DNA of 64,000 nucleotides, taken from contig NC_087380.1 in NCBI RefSeq assembly GCF_963675165.1, forward strand, positions 4,772,571-4,836,570, in the 5' to 3' direction. Below the pieces are notes generated by a model, which had not been told where the DNA came from, made no database searches, and saw only the letters and a program-made list of their open reading frames with translations. Below are positions 33,270 to 45,197 of the stretch, piece after piece. The stretch comes from Halichondria panicea. Lineage: Eukaryota > Porifera > Demospongiae > Suberitida > Halichondriidae. The stretch's first letter is position 1. Each line of letters begins with the position of its first letter. The translations under genes and the position numbers were made by a program.

Positions 33270-36200
33270 GTTGAGATTTAAATACCAGATGATAGAGCAA
33301 AGAATTGCCTACGCATTGATACGCTTAGTTTGCACATACCTCTTTTCATGCCTGAGTTATGCGCGTCGGAAACTCAAAGTTCTGAAATAGCGGTATTGAG
33401 AAACGCCCACTTAAAGATTGCTAAATTGGGAAAAGTAAGGTAATGGCGGTCTGCTTAGACAAAGCGCTTTGGTGGAACGCGTTGGATTCAGAGCATCAGA
33501 TTTTACAGAGAGGTAGTAGAAACACTGTAGATAACTATAAGCTAAGAAAAATTATTATGAGATTATGCACTGCAGTCTATAAATCTGGCTATTGTCCTTT
33601 TTCCCAGAGCCTGTCACATATGCTGTCCTGTATGTCTTTGCCTTCTGGTGAACTATGGATGCTGTGTTGTAGTTAGTATAGTTGAGTATAGTTGGGTAGT
33701 TAGTAGGTATGTAATTAATTATTGAATAATAATACGGGTATGTGGGCGGTTATATAGTTGAGTAATACATGTATGTTAAGTGAAGAAGTATAGGTATGTA
33801 GTACGTATACAGTAGGTTAGTGAGTCGGTAGGTGGGTAATAAGTTAAGTGATACTCATTTAAGGCTACTAATCCTAGAAGATTGGGTTTATTTTATTATG
33901 TACGATATCTAGAGTATAGAGGCTTGCCGCCACTGGGTCGACGGCTGGAGCATCAGAGCCCAACGGCCTGCCTGATCAACAATGGGGTAACCACCACCGC
34001 ATGTAGGGTGTGTGTGCCGGAGGAACAACCACAGGCCCTAACTCAATGTAGAGCAACATTTAAGTTGAACAGATACAATACAAGCTAAGTATAATTATGA
34101 AACAGATATAAAACAGGGAACTATAAAAAAAAATCGTTCTGTTGCGAATACTACGTACAGGTAAAAAAAATAAAACCGCAGATCAATCGAGCCAATCGTT
34201 TTCTTATTCGTTGTCGTTTTCTTATTCGTTTTTCTTATTCATTTGAATATCCCGCTGAGTATAAAAAAGAGAGACTATCTGGTTCTGTCAGTGACACACT
34301 AACTCTTAAGTTCTGATTACATTGCTGTTTACACCTTACACCTTCCCTTACTCTTCAACGGAAAGGTTTTTGATTCAGTTGTAACTAAAAGGTCGAAGAT
34401 TATATGGTCATCCTCCATTACTCTATTCCAGATCCACTACCTACATGCCAGACTCCTGTTTAATCAAGCTAGCTAGGAGAAATCTTAGTAGAGGTGCAGT
34501 TGTTTGTACAGTCATTTCCTTGATGACCAGTAGCTATCTGCTGACTAGACACAAAAATAGCGCCGACTCAGCACATTTCTAGCTCAACTCCCTTCCAACC
34601 TCCTCTGGTATACTTATGCACTTATGCATGTTGTTTAATGAGTGCGCATGTAATTTTATAGTACAATTCAGATGTTTGAAGTATTTTTCCAGCTCTGCTT
34701 TCTTCATTGTAAATTGATTTTTCTTTTAGCTTCCAGCATAATTATCTGGTGGTGTCGATTAACTTAGTCGTTGACAGTTTTCGTTGCAATTATCCGCCTT
34801 TTCAGCTAACACTTCACTTTCAATTGGGAACGATACAATCACACAATCACACAATTAATTTGGGTATCCATCTCACGGTTGGGGTAACTCACTATTACTA
34901 ATGCTGCACTGACAAGCTGGAGATACAATTAGCTTGGCAGCTTGGCATGTGTTTTTGGCTATAGCTTATAATTATTAGCGATGGCTGATTCAAGCAAGAA
35001 CTTCTAGCAAAGAGAGTTAGTACAAATGAAAAAGTATACTATTGTAGTACATGCTCCTCAAAAATCAGTAATACCAGAATAAATACAACCACCCCCAAGG
35101 TGTTCGATATGGTTATACAAGTTAAACCTGAGGAGTAGCTTCCTATATGCTCCCCTCTGAGACTCAACAAGGCCATAGGCGGCTGGTACCTACAGCGTGT
35201 GCATAGCTCGATCCAACACAAACATTTTTATAACATTAGCAGTAGCCACGAGTCCTTAGCTTTGCCATTTTGAAACAAAAGGCTCACCATAGTATGCAGT
35301 CTACACTAAGACTCCGTATTATACACTTCATTTGTCAATTTATATGGGCCCTTATGGGAGTTAATGATATTCATAGTTCGCGGTAGCAAAAACAATAACA
35401 CTCCTTTGTAACGTTAGTGAGCTATGTAGGAGAGAGAAACGGAAGTAGATTTCACCTCGATTAAACATCCGTGCCTCGCCTAACGATGGTCCCCAGGAAC
35501 TTCGCGGGTTATTGGTTGTCACTAGTATTTTGTATCCAGTGCAACTGTGCTTTATATAGATAGTAAATAATTATTGTTCAAGCTCTATTTACCGTTGCAA
35601 CATCTTCTTCATTTCCCTTTTTCTCTGAAATGATTAATGTTTAGGTCGTATACTTCAGTATGCTTGTTGGTAAATCATGTGGTATCACCCCAGAAAATTA
35701 GTCATACATCAGCTGGTAATTAGTGCTAGAGCACCACCCTTTTTTGGGAATACGCTCATACTAGTTTTGGATCAGGTGGATGTATAGCTTGTGTGCATGA
35801 ACTCATAATTGTTATTGGCCCGTTAGTAGATTGTGGTGAAGGCCTTATCTACTACAAATGCTGTACATCTATAATTATTTTATATAGCAATACCTCGCAA
35901 GCCGAAACTTACCGAGTACGCTGAAGAAAAGAAGACAAAAATACCTCTCCCCTACACGTCACTCCCCTACACGTCACCACCCTCATAAATGTTATCGGCT
36001 GTTCCGGCTATATGTACACCCTCACCAGCTTCTCTCCATCTAAGACTGTCTGATTAGAGTGCTAAACTAATCATAATTATAGCTATAATAATCATTTACT
36101 TCGTACAATGAAAGTTACATGGTGTATTATGTATCTTGTCATGTGAATGATCACGGTTATTGCCTCAAACTTTCTTTTTCATTTAAGTTGGCAACAAAAG

Positions 36201-36290
36201 AGAAGCCTCTGACAGTCACAAATACATTCACAATTTCAGGGAACTAAGCATCCTCTGATGATTAATTTTTATATCTACTGTGAAACAAGT
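33270..36290. other. Non-coding or unrecognised stretch
   Basis: About 3 kb with no assignable gene. 33685-33850 is low-complexity TAGTTAGTATAG/GTAGGTAG. The 68-residue plus-strand frame at 33882-34088 is relatively GC-rich but has no known domain. A 24-bp match near 35407 (TGTAACGTTAGTGAGCTATG) to the edge of the gypsy relic at 38968 might be a trace of its other LTR, but similarity ends there. Confidence 0.35.
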
Positions 36291-36301
36291 ATCCAATACC
36301 A

Positions 36302-38967
36302 CTAGCTCTCCTTGCTATTATCCTTACTATTACCATGTACCAATGCACTGTTGATTGTGTCTCTTTCCGCTAATGCAATGAGGTATGGCTGTGCAGGTGT
36401 GTCGGGAACTGATCCTGGATACGCTTCTTCTGGACTTGGTGTGCAGTCTCCTTCTTGAGTCGGAGTTTCAGTGGATCTAGGATATGCCTTCGGTTCCGTT
36501 CGAATGTACCGCGTTCTGTTTCCACTAGATACCCTGAGCATACTGCAGGTGTCCACTTGCAGGTAGCACAGCGTCTCCACCTCTTAGTGGTTTCAGTAAC
36601 TTTCCTTGACGATCATAGTATTTTCTTTGTTTGGCTTTTTGCTTGTTGATATCATCAACATCCTGGAACCTTCCCGTCATTGGAACGTCTATCCAGGAAG
36701 CGTTGAGCAGGGCTTGTAGTCATTCCCCAATCTAGCAAAGCTAGAAATTCCGTGATTCCTTGCAACAGCATTATCGGCCTTGCCGTTTGACTGTGGGTAT
36801 CGGGGTGATGATGTGATATGCTCAGCTTTGAGAATTGCAAATTGGGGTCCGTTGTCCGAGATCACAACCCATTGCCTGATGTGGTTTTGTTGAGGTTTTC
36901 TACCTCAATGTAGTCAGTGACCACGAGTAGCGTTCGTCCATTGAGTTCGCAGAGATCTGCCCCAACCTGCAAGTGGTTCTTGGCTCTGCTCAGGTCGGTA
37001 TGATAGGCCTTCAGTTCTGTGCTCCAATGTGCTCTTTCTCAAGGGGCGAGCAACTGTGTGCCCTTGAAAACTAGTTCATCTTGCACAGTGAGCTATTCTG
37101 TAACTTTGGACTTGGAGTATGGCCAGCCTAGTCTACTAAGCGCTTGGCTTACATGGTCTTGTCAGGCTACTTGTTTTAGCTCCTGTAATTGGTCTTCCGG
37201 AATAGCCAATGTCATGGTGTGATCAACTTCTTCCAAAGACAGAACAAAATCAATGCTCTGCTACATATCTGGCCCTTTCTTGTACATCACCTTCAGATTG
37301 AGCATTCTCTGCAACCGACTTTGTTGAGGGGTTTGAGTACAATTGGCACTAGCGGCTGGTGATCAGTTTCCACATTCACTGGTAGTACTCAAAATGTTCA
37401 CATGCAAACCAACAGCTCCTTCTCGACTTGGGCATAGCGGCCGCCCGTGCCTAACCCAAACTGTGAGCCGTCACACTGGAGGGTGACTTCTTCTTTAACA
37501 TTGCAGTATCTCAACACCGGCGTCTTGACATTTTCTTAATTGTCTTGAATGCGAGTAGGTCCCCAGTTCCGTGAGTACTGCTGCAACGTCTTCGGGTGTC
37601 GGCATCTCCCGGACTGCCTGAACTTTGTGTGGATTCACTTGGAGCCTGTCCAATGAAGGGTGCTTTGGGAAGTCTCAGTCGGATCTTACTCGCAAGCAAG
37701 TAGCGTTCCTTGCATGTCGTGATCCGCAGTTGCCTGTTCTCGAAGAACTGTCAAATCCCACTACAATGAGGTCATCGGCATGCCTCGGGTGCTGAAGAAA
37801 TTCCAAATGGCAAGCGTTTCTATCGGTATCGGCCAAATGAGGTGTTGAATGTAGTAAGTCGAGACGAGTCTTCATCCAATGGGATGTGCCAGAATCCATT
37901 TCTGACATCGAGAAACACTTTGCAGCGTGTTGCAATTGGGGGTAATGTTCTCTTTGGGCTGCTTTGTTTAATTTTTTGGGGACGGATGGGGTTGGTTCAG
38001 TTACTGAGGTGAGTATGTCTTGGTTCTCGAGGTCTTCAAGAGTCGACTTCAGACGGTGCCACAGGCACCTTTCTGGGTGGATGTTGGCCTGTTGTTGGTC
38101 AATCCGTATGTGGTACTCTCCTGGTACAGTTCGATCAGTTCCGTTTGTGTAACAGGTTGTTTTCCAGTGCTTACTGCATATACCAAGGTTCCACCCGTAT
38201 CTGGTTTGTTCAATGAATCATTGTCTAGGTACGTAACCACGCTCATACGCTTTCCGTCCCAGGAGTGGTCACATCTGAATTCCTATACGGTGCTTCGCTT
38301 TCCCCCTCCGAACACTAAGGATTATCTTTCCCACCACTGGGAGCCGCCAGGCAACTATCTTCTTTAGGTATGGGTCTTTAGCGGCTTTCTTGTACGCACG
38401 TCCACTGGTAGTACATTATCGCATGAAGTTTCCACTCTCAAGCACTTGTGTGGTAAACTTCGTCTTCACTGTCTTGTTCTTCCACTTGTTTGCTTACCAA
38501 TTAATGCTCTTTTGTACGGAATGAGTGTTTTCGTCCACACATCCAACATTCCTTCACATTTCGTCGATCCTCTTCGCCATGGTTCTACTAGCTTCAGTTG
38601 TTGTGATGTACTTTCGGCTGCTTGGCAAATTTCATCAGTTTTTTGTAAATCTCTCACGCACTCTCGTATGCCAAAAACCAAACGGTCTCTAAGTATTTTG
38701 TTTGGTGTTATTGTACCAAATTCAGCTGTCCCTGTTGTGGCTTCTTGTGTTCTGCGGTTAAACTTATACCACTCGAATGGGTTTCTTGGCTCACAGTGCT
38801 CACAGTATGCTGAATCACCATCAGTGTCCCAGGTGAACGTCGAGTAGACTTCTCGTGCCAATCACTGTGGACTGGCTCATCTTTGGTGTTCAATGTCGTG
38901 GCTATAGACCAGTGTCTAGTATTCGGTGTCTATGGCTAGGGCTGTAGCATCCCACCGCTGCCACCAT
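36302..38967 (-). pseudogene. Decayed full-length Ty3/gypsy element (gag, RT, integrase)
   Basis: From high to low coordinates: a candidate primer-binding site at 38967-38950 (TGGTGGCAGCGGTGGGAT in element sense); a gag frame (38861-38466) with NPFEWYKFNRRTQEAT and RDRLVFGIREC; RT pieces at about 37935-37690 (SEMDSG, LIVVGFDSSS; a shifted frame has the F-IPL-ED and LPFG-type words); the RT-RNase H boundary near 37650-37570 (ENPHKV-type and REMPTPEDVAAV words in a shifted frame); integrase at about 36975-36740 with LLVVTDY and SDNGPQF (the two catalytic Asp); and a C-terminal YLVETERGTFERNRRHI near 36540-36490. The position of the catalytic Glu reads Asp (NGKADNAV). Many frameshifts; not functional. 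Confidence 0.7.
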
Positions 38968-39102
38968 GTAACGTTAGTAAGCTATATCAAGTAGACATTA
39001 ACTTAGAACACGAGGACTGGTCACCAGACCAGTCTATATATAGATCTCACAAATCATAAGATAACGTCACATCCTTCATCAGAAGGTGCCTAACACTATT
39101 AA

Positions 39103-39933
39103 CCCTTTAACCGTCAGATTCTTAATTAACAGTGAAGTGAAATGTCTGTAAATTCTTTATCGGGTTTCCAGAGCAATAAAATGCCTAGCAACTGTATGCC
39201 AATAGAATGCCCATACAACAAGGAATAAAATGGTGCAACATGTGTTGCCATAACAACCACGGTTATTACGCTCACCCGTTTTTATCATTTTAAATGCAGC
39301 GGTGAGATAAAATCAAAAAAATTTTTTGTATGGATCAGCCTATCATATGGTTGACTAAGCTTGATTTTCACATCATAAATAAGATATATCAATTTGAAGT
39401 ACAATACGTACATGTATTACTATATCGGTGAACGATCTATGAAATTTACAAGCTCACATAAAGACTGTTCATTACTGCTAGTTCATACTATACTTACACT
39501 ACACTACTGATATTCTATACTACTTGCCAGAGTCACACAGTGAGCCCTCTCCTGGTCTTTCACCGTCCTGGTCCATACCATGTCATGCATGTCCTCAGTC
39601 CCAGACAGCCTTTGGGACTATCCCCTCTCCTTCATAGGCACTGTCATCACCAGAGGAGACATCACCAGAGGAGACATCGCCATTGCTGTCCTCAAGCTGT
39701 TCAAGCACATCGGCACAAGTAAACAATCTAGCCATAGGCATAGCTATAAACTTCGTGCGGTAAGATGCTAATGAAATTTTAACATAGCAACGTGGCTTGG
39801 AAAATTCTAGACTAAATTCTACAGCTCTTCCTCTATACAGGGATGTGCGTAGTTCGAGCTACTTCTAAGTATCGCAGAATTAGAATTTCGCAAAAAAGTC
39901 ACTTATTGCGGGCGGCCCGTGACGGTTAAAGGG
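39103..39933 (-). mobile_element. piggyBac-type non-autonomous element, copy C (831 bp)
   Basis: TTAA flanks at 39099-39102 and 39934-39937; ends CCCTTTAACCGTC and GACGGTTAAAGGG. The interior matches copy A with some deletions and one local duplication (ACATCACCAGAGGAG, 39645-39675). It carries a damaged version of the transposase N-terminal remnant. It lies just beside the 5' edge of the gypsy relic. Confidence 0.85.
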
Positions 39934-40144
39934 TTAATACAGACTGAATAAATGAAAGCACCGCAGGTGCTGATGCCTCGGTGGAGCTACATATACTACT
40001 TTAATAATTTTACACACATGATAAACAATTTAATTTTGCTGCATGCAAAAACTCTTAAGAATGGGTAATGATCGACCATGATTGTTGTTAAAAATGATCG
40101 ATGCAATCTAAAATGTATGGCGCTATATTTGTGCCATAATTCAA

Positions 40145-40385
40145 GGGGGGTATACTTTTTTGCATTAGGGGGTATACTTTTTCATTAGGGGGTATACTTT
40201 TTTTTATTAGGGGGTATAATTTTTCATTAGGGGGTATCCTTTTTTTTATTAGGGGTATACTTTTTCATTAGGGTATACTATTTTCATTAGGGGGTACACT
40301 TTTCATTAGGGGTTACACTTTTTCATTAGGGTATACTCTTTTTCATTAGGGGGTACAATTTTTTTCATGAGAGCAGTATAGGAGA
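40145..40385 (+). repeat. Minisatellite array (ATTAGGGGGTATACTTTTTC), left arm
   Basis: About eleven imperfect units of 18-22 bp, with variants in the number of G, T and CA. The reverse-complement array is at 41560-41800. The unit has no flanking spacer pattern, so it is not a CRISPR array. Confidence 0.9.
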
Positions 40386-40958
40386 ACATTATTCAGTATA
40401 CTTTTCACTGGAGCCCTTATTTATATTTATGGGCTCCTGATAAATCGATGACCATTTCCAGAAGACGTTTGACTTATTGATCGACCTTTGACCTGAACAC
40501 AGAAGAAATTCAGAGGAGGCTGGAACCACTTGACCTTAGGTCACTAAACATCAAACTTCTCTTTCAGACTACTTCAATCTAGTTTTAGTGTCAGTAAGTT
40601 TTAAAACGTTATTCTACAGGGGGGGGTTTATTTCGCCAATTTTGTTCAAAAGCAGAGATACGATCATCTTGTACTAGCCTCGATATCGTGAGCGGCTTGT
40701 TCACAGAATTAAAGTGTGTTTATAACTGCATTGTGTTTATAACTGCATGGAACAAAGCATATTTTTCAGCTCTCAATGCGTAGCAGCACCATGAAACGTT
40801 TGTCCGAAGTCCAGAAAGTTTGCGTACCTCTCCTGCTCTTACTGTACAATGGTAATCTAGTTTGAAGTGCTCTAAGACACAGTTTAGGTATTAGAAAGTG
40901 GAACATAAGTATCTTTATCTGTATTGTGTGATCGAAGAGATGGCATTTGAAGGACTCG

Positions 40959-41150
40959 ACTTGGGAACAGACATGTTATGGTTTGTAGAGTGTACTGACA
41001 CCCCCTTTGGAGCTCACTTTCTCATCACTTTGCATATAGTAGCTCTAAAAGATTAATAGCCGATGTCTGGTGTCTCCTCGATCAAGAGCACAGTAACTAC
41101 AAACTCTTTACTGGTGCACACACCCCTTTTGCTCATTACACGCCCCTTTT
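40959..41150 (+). repeat. Dispersed repeat R3, copy 2
   Basis: Matches 790-1020 (ACTTGGGAACAGAC, TATGGTTTGTAGAGTGTACTG, CATATAGTAGCTCTAAAAG). It forms the central part of the foldback element. Confidence 0.7.
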
Positions 41151-41559
41151 TAGCAGCCCGCCTCATCCAACGGAAGTGCTGGGCGTTGCCTATTCTATGG
41201 TCAGAGCCAGTTGAGCGTTTCCCTCGAGAACAAGCCGCTCACGATATCGAGGCTAGTACGAGAGCTGACTTTTTATCCTATCTCTGCTTTTGAACAAAAT
41301 TGGCGAAATAAAATTGATCCCCCCCTGTATTTAAAACTTACAGACACTAGTCTGAAAGAGAAGTTTGAAGAAATCCTATTTAATTAACTGACTAAGGTCA
41401 AGTGGTTCCAGCCTCCTCTGAATTTCTTGTGTTCAGGTCAAAGGTCGATCAATAATGAAAATGGTCATCGATTTATCAGGAGCCCATAAATAAGGGCTCC
41501 AGTGAAAAGTATACTGAATAATGTTCTCCTATATACCTGCTCTCATGAAAAAAATTTAT

Positions 41560-41800
41560 ACCCTAGAAAAAAGTGTACCCCCTAATGAAAAGAGAGTACA
41601 CCCTAATGAAAAAGTGTACCCCCTAATGAAAAAGTGTACACCCTAATGAAAAAGTGTACCCCCTATGAAAAAGTATACCCTCTAATAAAAAAAAGTATAC
41701 CCCCTAATGAAAAAGTATACCCCCTAATAAAAAAAATATACCCCCTAATGAAAAAGTATACCCCCTAATGCAAAAAAAGTATACCCCCCTTGAATTATGG
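41560..41800 (-). repeat. Minisatellite array (GAAAAAGTATACCCCCTAAT), right arm
   Basis: Reverse-complement partner of the array at 40145-40385, with a similar number of units but different unit variants. Confidence 0.9.
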
Positions 41801-43320
41801 CACTAATATAGCACCATAAAAATTAATGGCTGCATTAGCAGAGCCTTGCAGCTCTCTTCTCACTCTTGCAGCTACCAATAGCTAGCGTTCTAGTGCAGAG
41901 CTAACTACTAAGTAGAGTAGCAACACTCGGTAAAGAAGTTTGACTACGTGCTCTTCTGCAATGGCATTCCAAGTAAGCAAAACTAGGCATAACTCGAGAA
42001 CGAAGCATTATTTTGAAATTCCACGAATTAAAATCCAAGTAAACATGACTAGAAGCCTATAGAAACTCTCACCAGAAGAGGAACGCCAGGGTCAATAGGG
42101 TCACGTTTAATGAAGGATTAAACATTCTTGTTCTGGGTTCTTGACCTTTGCTGCATATAGCAGCTTAGCGCTTCTGTTCTTTATTTGCCTGCTTGGAAAG
42201 CTTACTATACCTAGATCTATCCAGTGCAGCAAGCCAGTACATCAAAATTTATACCCTAGCCACGGAAGGCTAATTTCCATATCTTGTGGTTTCGAAGAAT
42301 GCAATAAAAGGTCAAAGGTTGCAAGTAAATCCTGGATCTCCTCTCTCAAGCTGATTCCTCTGGGGCGCGATAGCTCAACCAATTTCTGTTGTGATTATAA
42401 AGAGGATCAAGCTATTGGTGGTGCATAAACTCAGGGGCGCGAGGGTAAACTCAGTTTTACATGTAAAACATAGGGCCACGTGGTGTTTTAATTAGTGACC
42501 TTTTGACACTGGCATTCCTCCTCTGAACTCTTGCACTTGATTCGTCCTTGAGCAGCTGTAGCAGTCTACCCACACAGATACACACACACACACAGACACA
42601 CTACCGTATACCTCGCTTGCGCATGCGCACCGAGGCATAATAAGCTACTGAATGATATAAAAATAAAGTGGTAAGAAGGAACCCTTACATTGATATTCAT
42701 TTTTTCTGTGACTTTGATTTCTGGGCAAATCAGTACTGGGGGTGCTGGACACTGGTAACACCAAATAAGAACACTAATGACCCAGGTTTGACTAAGATAC
42801 AACAAAACATTGACAAAATGAGTAAGTTTCCCACTTGAGTGTCCCGAGTTTCAAAAAAACTGCCTAGTCTTTGCAAAGAAATAAACAGCCATCCGCTTTG
42901 CCAATATTTTTTTATAGAAGGTCTTGTGTACTAACATTGGCTTGTTTGGACCGACTTTGATTTCTCCGATACCTGCATTCACGTCGAAACAGAGTTCCAT
43001 TCGCATAACTGTGCGTCTCTGAATCGTCGCCAGTATCTCAGTCTAGGCTAGTATTCTCAAGTGGGCGGTAACCGCAAACCTCAGTTAGAATCAGAAGTCA
43101 CTTTTGCATATCATTAGCTCGCATTTTAGATTGAAGAGTTTAGAGCGTGGTGCACGTGAAGCCTCGAAAAGTATCCGCGTTACGCCCTCTAACGTTGTGT
43201 TTCCTCGATCTTTATAACACGCCCACGCCTAGTATATGAGCCACATGTAGCACTTGCTAATGACTGACCATGGCACACCCAGTAAAAATTAATTTATATG
43301 CTCACAAAGCTGTGTGCAAG

Positions 43321-43355
43321 CATAGATACTATAAATGTAATTTATAGTATCTATG
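43321..43355. mobile_element. 35-bp palindromic micro-element with 7-bp target duplication
   Basis: Arms CATAGATACTATAAAT and its exact complement are separated by three bases. The 7-mer GTGCAAG flanks both sides (43314-43320 and 43356-43362). The termini (CATAGAT...ATCTATG) and 7-bp duplication match those of the P-superfamily element that begins 82 bp downstream and of the MITE at 51221-51657. It is best read as an extreme deletion derivative. Confidence 0.6.
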
Positions 43356-45197
43356 GTGCAAGCATGCTGGTTATGACTAAGTATCAAGTTGGGGCGTCGC
43401 CTGGTTACTTAGACCTTGAAATAAAAGTGAGTTGCACCATAGATAGAAGGAAAGGGATTGGAAACGCATCACGTGATGCTCTATCAATTGAACGTGTGAC
43501 GTCATAACATGGTTTTAGAGGCTAGTTGCGCTTGGTAAGCTACTGGACAGCTGGAAACTCACCCACTGTCTGAAGCGTTTATCTTTTTATGGGAAATTCC
43601 AGCTATGTATTGGGTAGTCTACGCTATGCTGAGCCATAGCAGACTACCTACAGACTCTTAGCTACTGAGTTACAAGGAGTTTTCTCTTGGATTTCTGCTA
43701 TATTGTAAGTTTTGTTCCTATATCATCACACCCCTGGTTTGTGTAATAGGCTGTATTTAGTATGAGGAGAATAGTGTCTAAAATGGGAATAGCTACTTTG
43801 TAGATTTTTCCTAGGTACTTCAGCAAACATATTGTACAAACAGAACAAAATATAGCAGCATGTTTCCGTTCCTCTTACCTTATCCAGCGATGAGCAATAG
43901 CACTATAGTTTTACAGTAATATACGTTAACAGTAGAATGGGAATAGCACAGTTAGATAGCTATACACTTTTTTATGAAGGCTCAATCACTTGTTTTAGTA
44001 CAATACAATTGTGGTTTTATACAATAATTATTGTGGCATTTATGTTATACCCATAGTACTGTATTACAGATTTAGTTATTCAGTACATTGCTAGTAAATA
44101 TTATCAGCAGTTCAAACACAGGACATGGGGAACCTGAAGAGAGCTAGAGTATGGAATGCTAGAAGTGGTCCCTTCAAGTCAAGACAAAGGAGACTGAACA
44201 AATCAAGCATTTCTGTAGAGGATTAATCTAGAGTATATATAGATCTATATCTAATCTGTACCAACATATAATTATTTATGTTGGTGTATATATATACACG
44301 TGCTAAGTAAGTAAAAGTGTAATAATATTGTTCAGGATTGTTGTATATATAGCGATCATGACTGGTATACATGGTGCATGTGTTTGCTCTATTTATACTC
44401 GGTTTATCGTAGAAATCGCTCCAGAACTATCAACTTAATTCAGTCTGGACCATCTCTCTGCCCAGCAGTCAACTCCTTCAAAAACTTGATACTAAAAATG
44501 TGCCTCTTGTATAGTTACTGTATTGTGTTAGGGGAATTCCAATAAATAATGTAGGCCTATAGTGTAGTAAACACCTGTGGCTATAATTATACTGACCACA
44601 GGAGGTCTGCAGGTCGCATAGCTACCGAATTAATTACTCAGTATACACTGAAGGAGATTTGCACGGACTGAAAAACAGCAATAATATTGGAGTATCTATG
44701 GTATCCTCAAGATTTGTAATAGGTTGTATTTTGTTTGAGCAGAAAGCATAAATTGTTTATGGTGCATGTAGATCGTATAACTATATAATAAATAGCTAGC
44801 CAGCATGCATGTATTTAGCCACAAATACTAACCACCCTTTCATGTAAATGCACAGAGCCATGCCAAGAAAACTGCGGTTTTGTCAAAAAAAAAAATGGGA
44901 AACAAAGAAGCAGGCTGAAAATCAAAAACAGGCTCACACAAGCTTTATTTGACATTCACTCATCATTGACCCATTATGGACAGATCAAAGTCAGATTTCT
45001 GACACAAATACATTCAAATCAATAAATTGTGCAAAATTAATTCTCAACCTTCGTCATCCACGCAACCTCTTGTGATTACACATGCTGTAGTTGTGAAAAA
45101 CGATTTCTCGTAGAAGTTAATAGTTCACGGACATGAAGTTCTGCATTTGTCAACTCCCCTCCTTTCTACTGTTCCACAACGTCTCAATAGGTAGTCG

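Larger units (their letters stand above)
40115..41819. mobile_element. 1.7-kb foldback element with minisatellite-bearing arms
   Basis: Left TATGGCGCTATATTTGTGCC...ATTCAAGGGGGGTATAC is mirrored on the right by GTATACCCCCCTTGAAT...GGCACTAATATAGCACCATA. The arms continue inwards through the array, then GGAGCCCTTATTTAT/ATAAATAAGGGCTCC, TCGACCTTTGACCTGAAC/GTTCAGGTCAAAGGTCGA and CTAGCCTCGATATCGTGAGC with its complement. The unpaired centre holds R3 copy 2. The empty site can be read in the reversed R4 copy near 55301-55312 (CATTAATTTTAGAG). A 5-bp AAAAT occurs at both junctions and may be the target duplication. Confidence 0.75.
39945..42660 (+). repeat. Dispersed repeat R4, copy 2, interrupted
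   Basis: 39945-40114 and 41820-42660 match R4 copy 1 (GAAAGCACCGC, TGGGTAATGATCGACC, then CTAGCGTTCTAGTGCAGAG, CAATGGCATTCCAAGTAA and finally ACCGTATACCTCGCTTGCG). The two parts are separated by the foldback element. The minus strand at 42430-42140 reads ISLREEIQDLLATFDLLLHS, then SSKPQDMEISLPWLGYKF. This coding-like piece is unrecognised and may be part of the same broken gene type that follows copy 1. Confidence 0.65.

Noticed and set aside
35405..35430. Possible 3' LTR of the gypsy relic, based on a 24-bp match to 38967-38990.
   Set aside because: Similarity stops after about 24 bases, and the following sequence resembles P-type MITE interior instead. Not enough for an LTR call.
38446..38847. 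A 133-residue plus-strand frame.
   Set aside because: It is antisense to the gypsy gag frame, which has recognisable motifs.
40145..40385. Regularly spaced short repeats resembling a CRISPR array.
   Set aside because: Units are directly adjacent without unique spacers, the host is eukaryotic, and a mirror array exists in the other arm of the foldback element.
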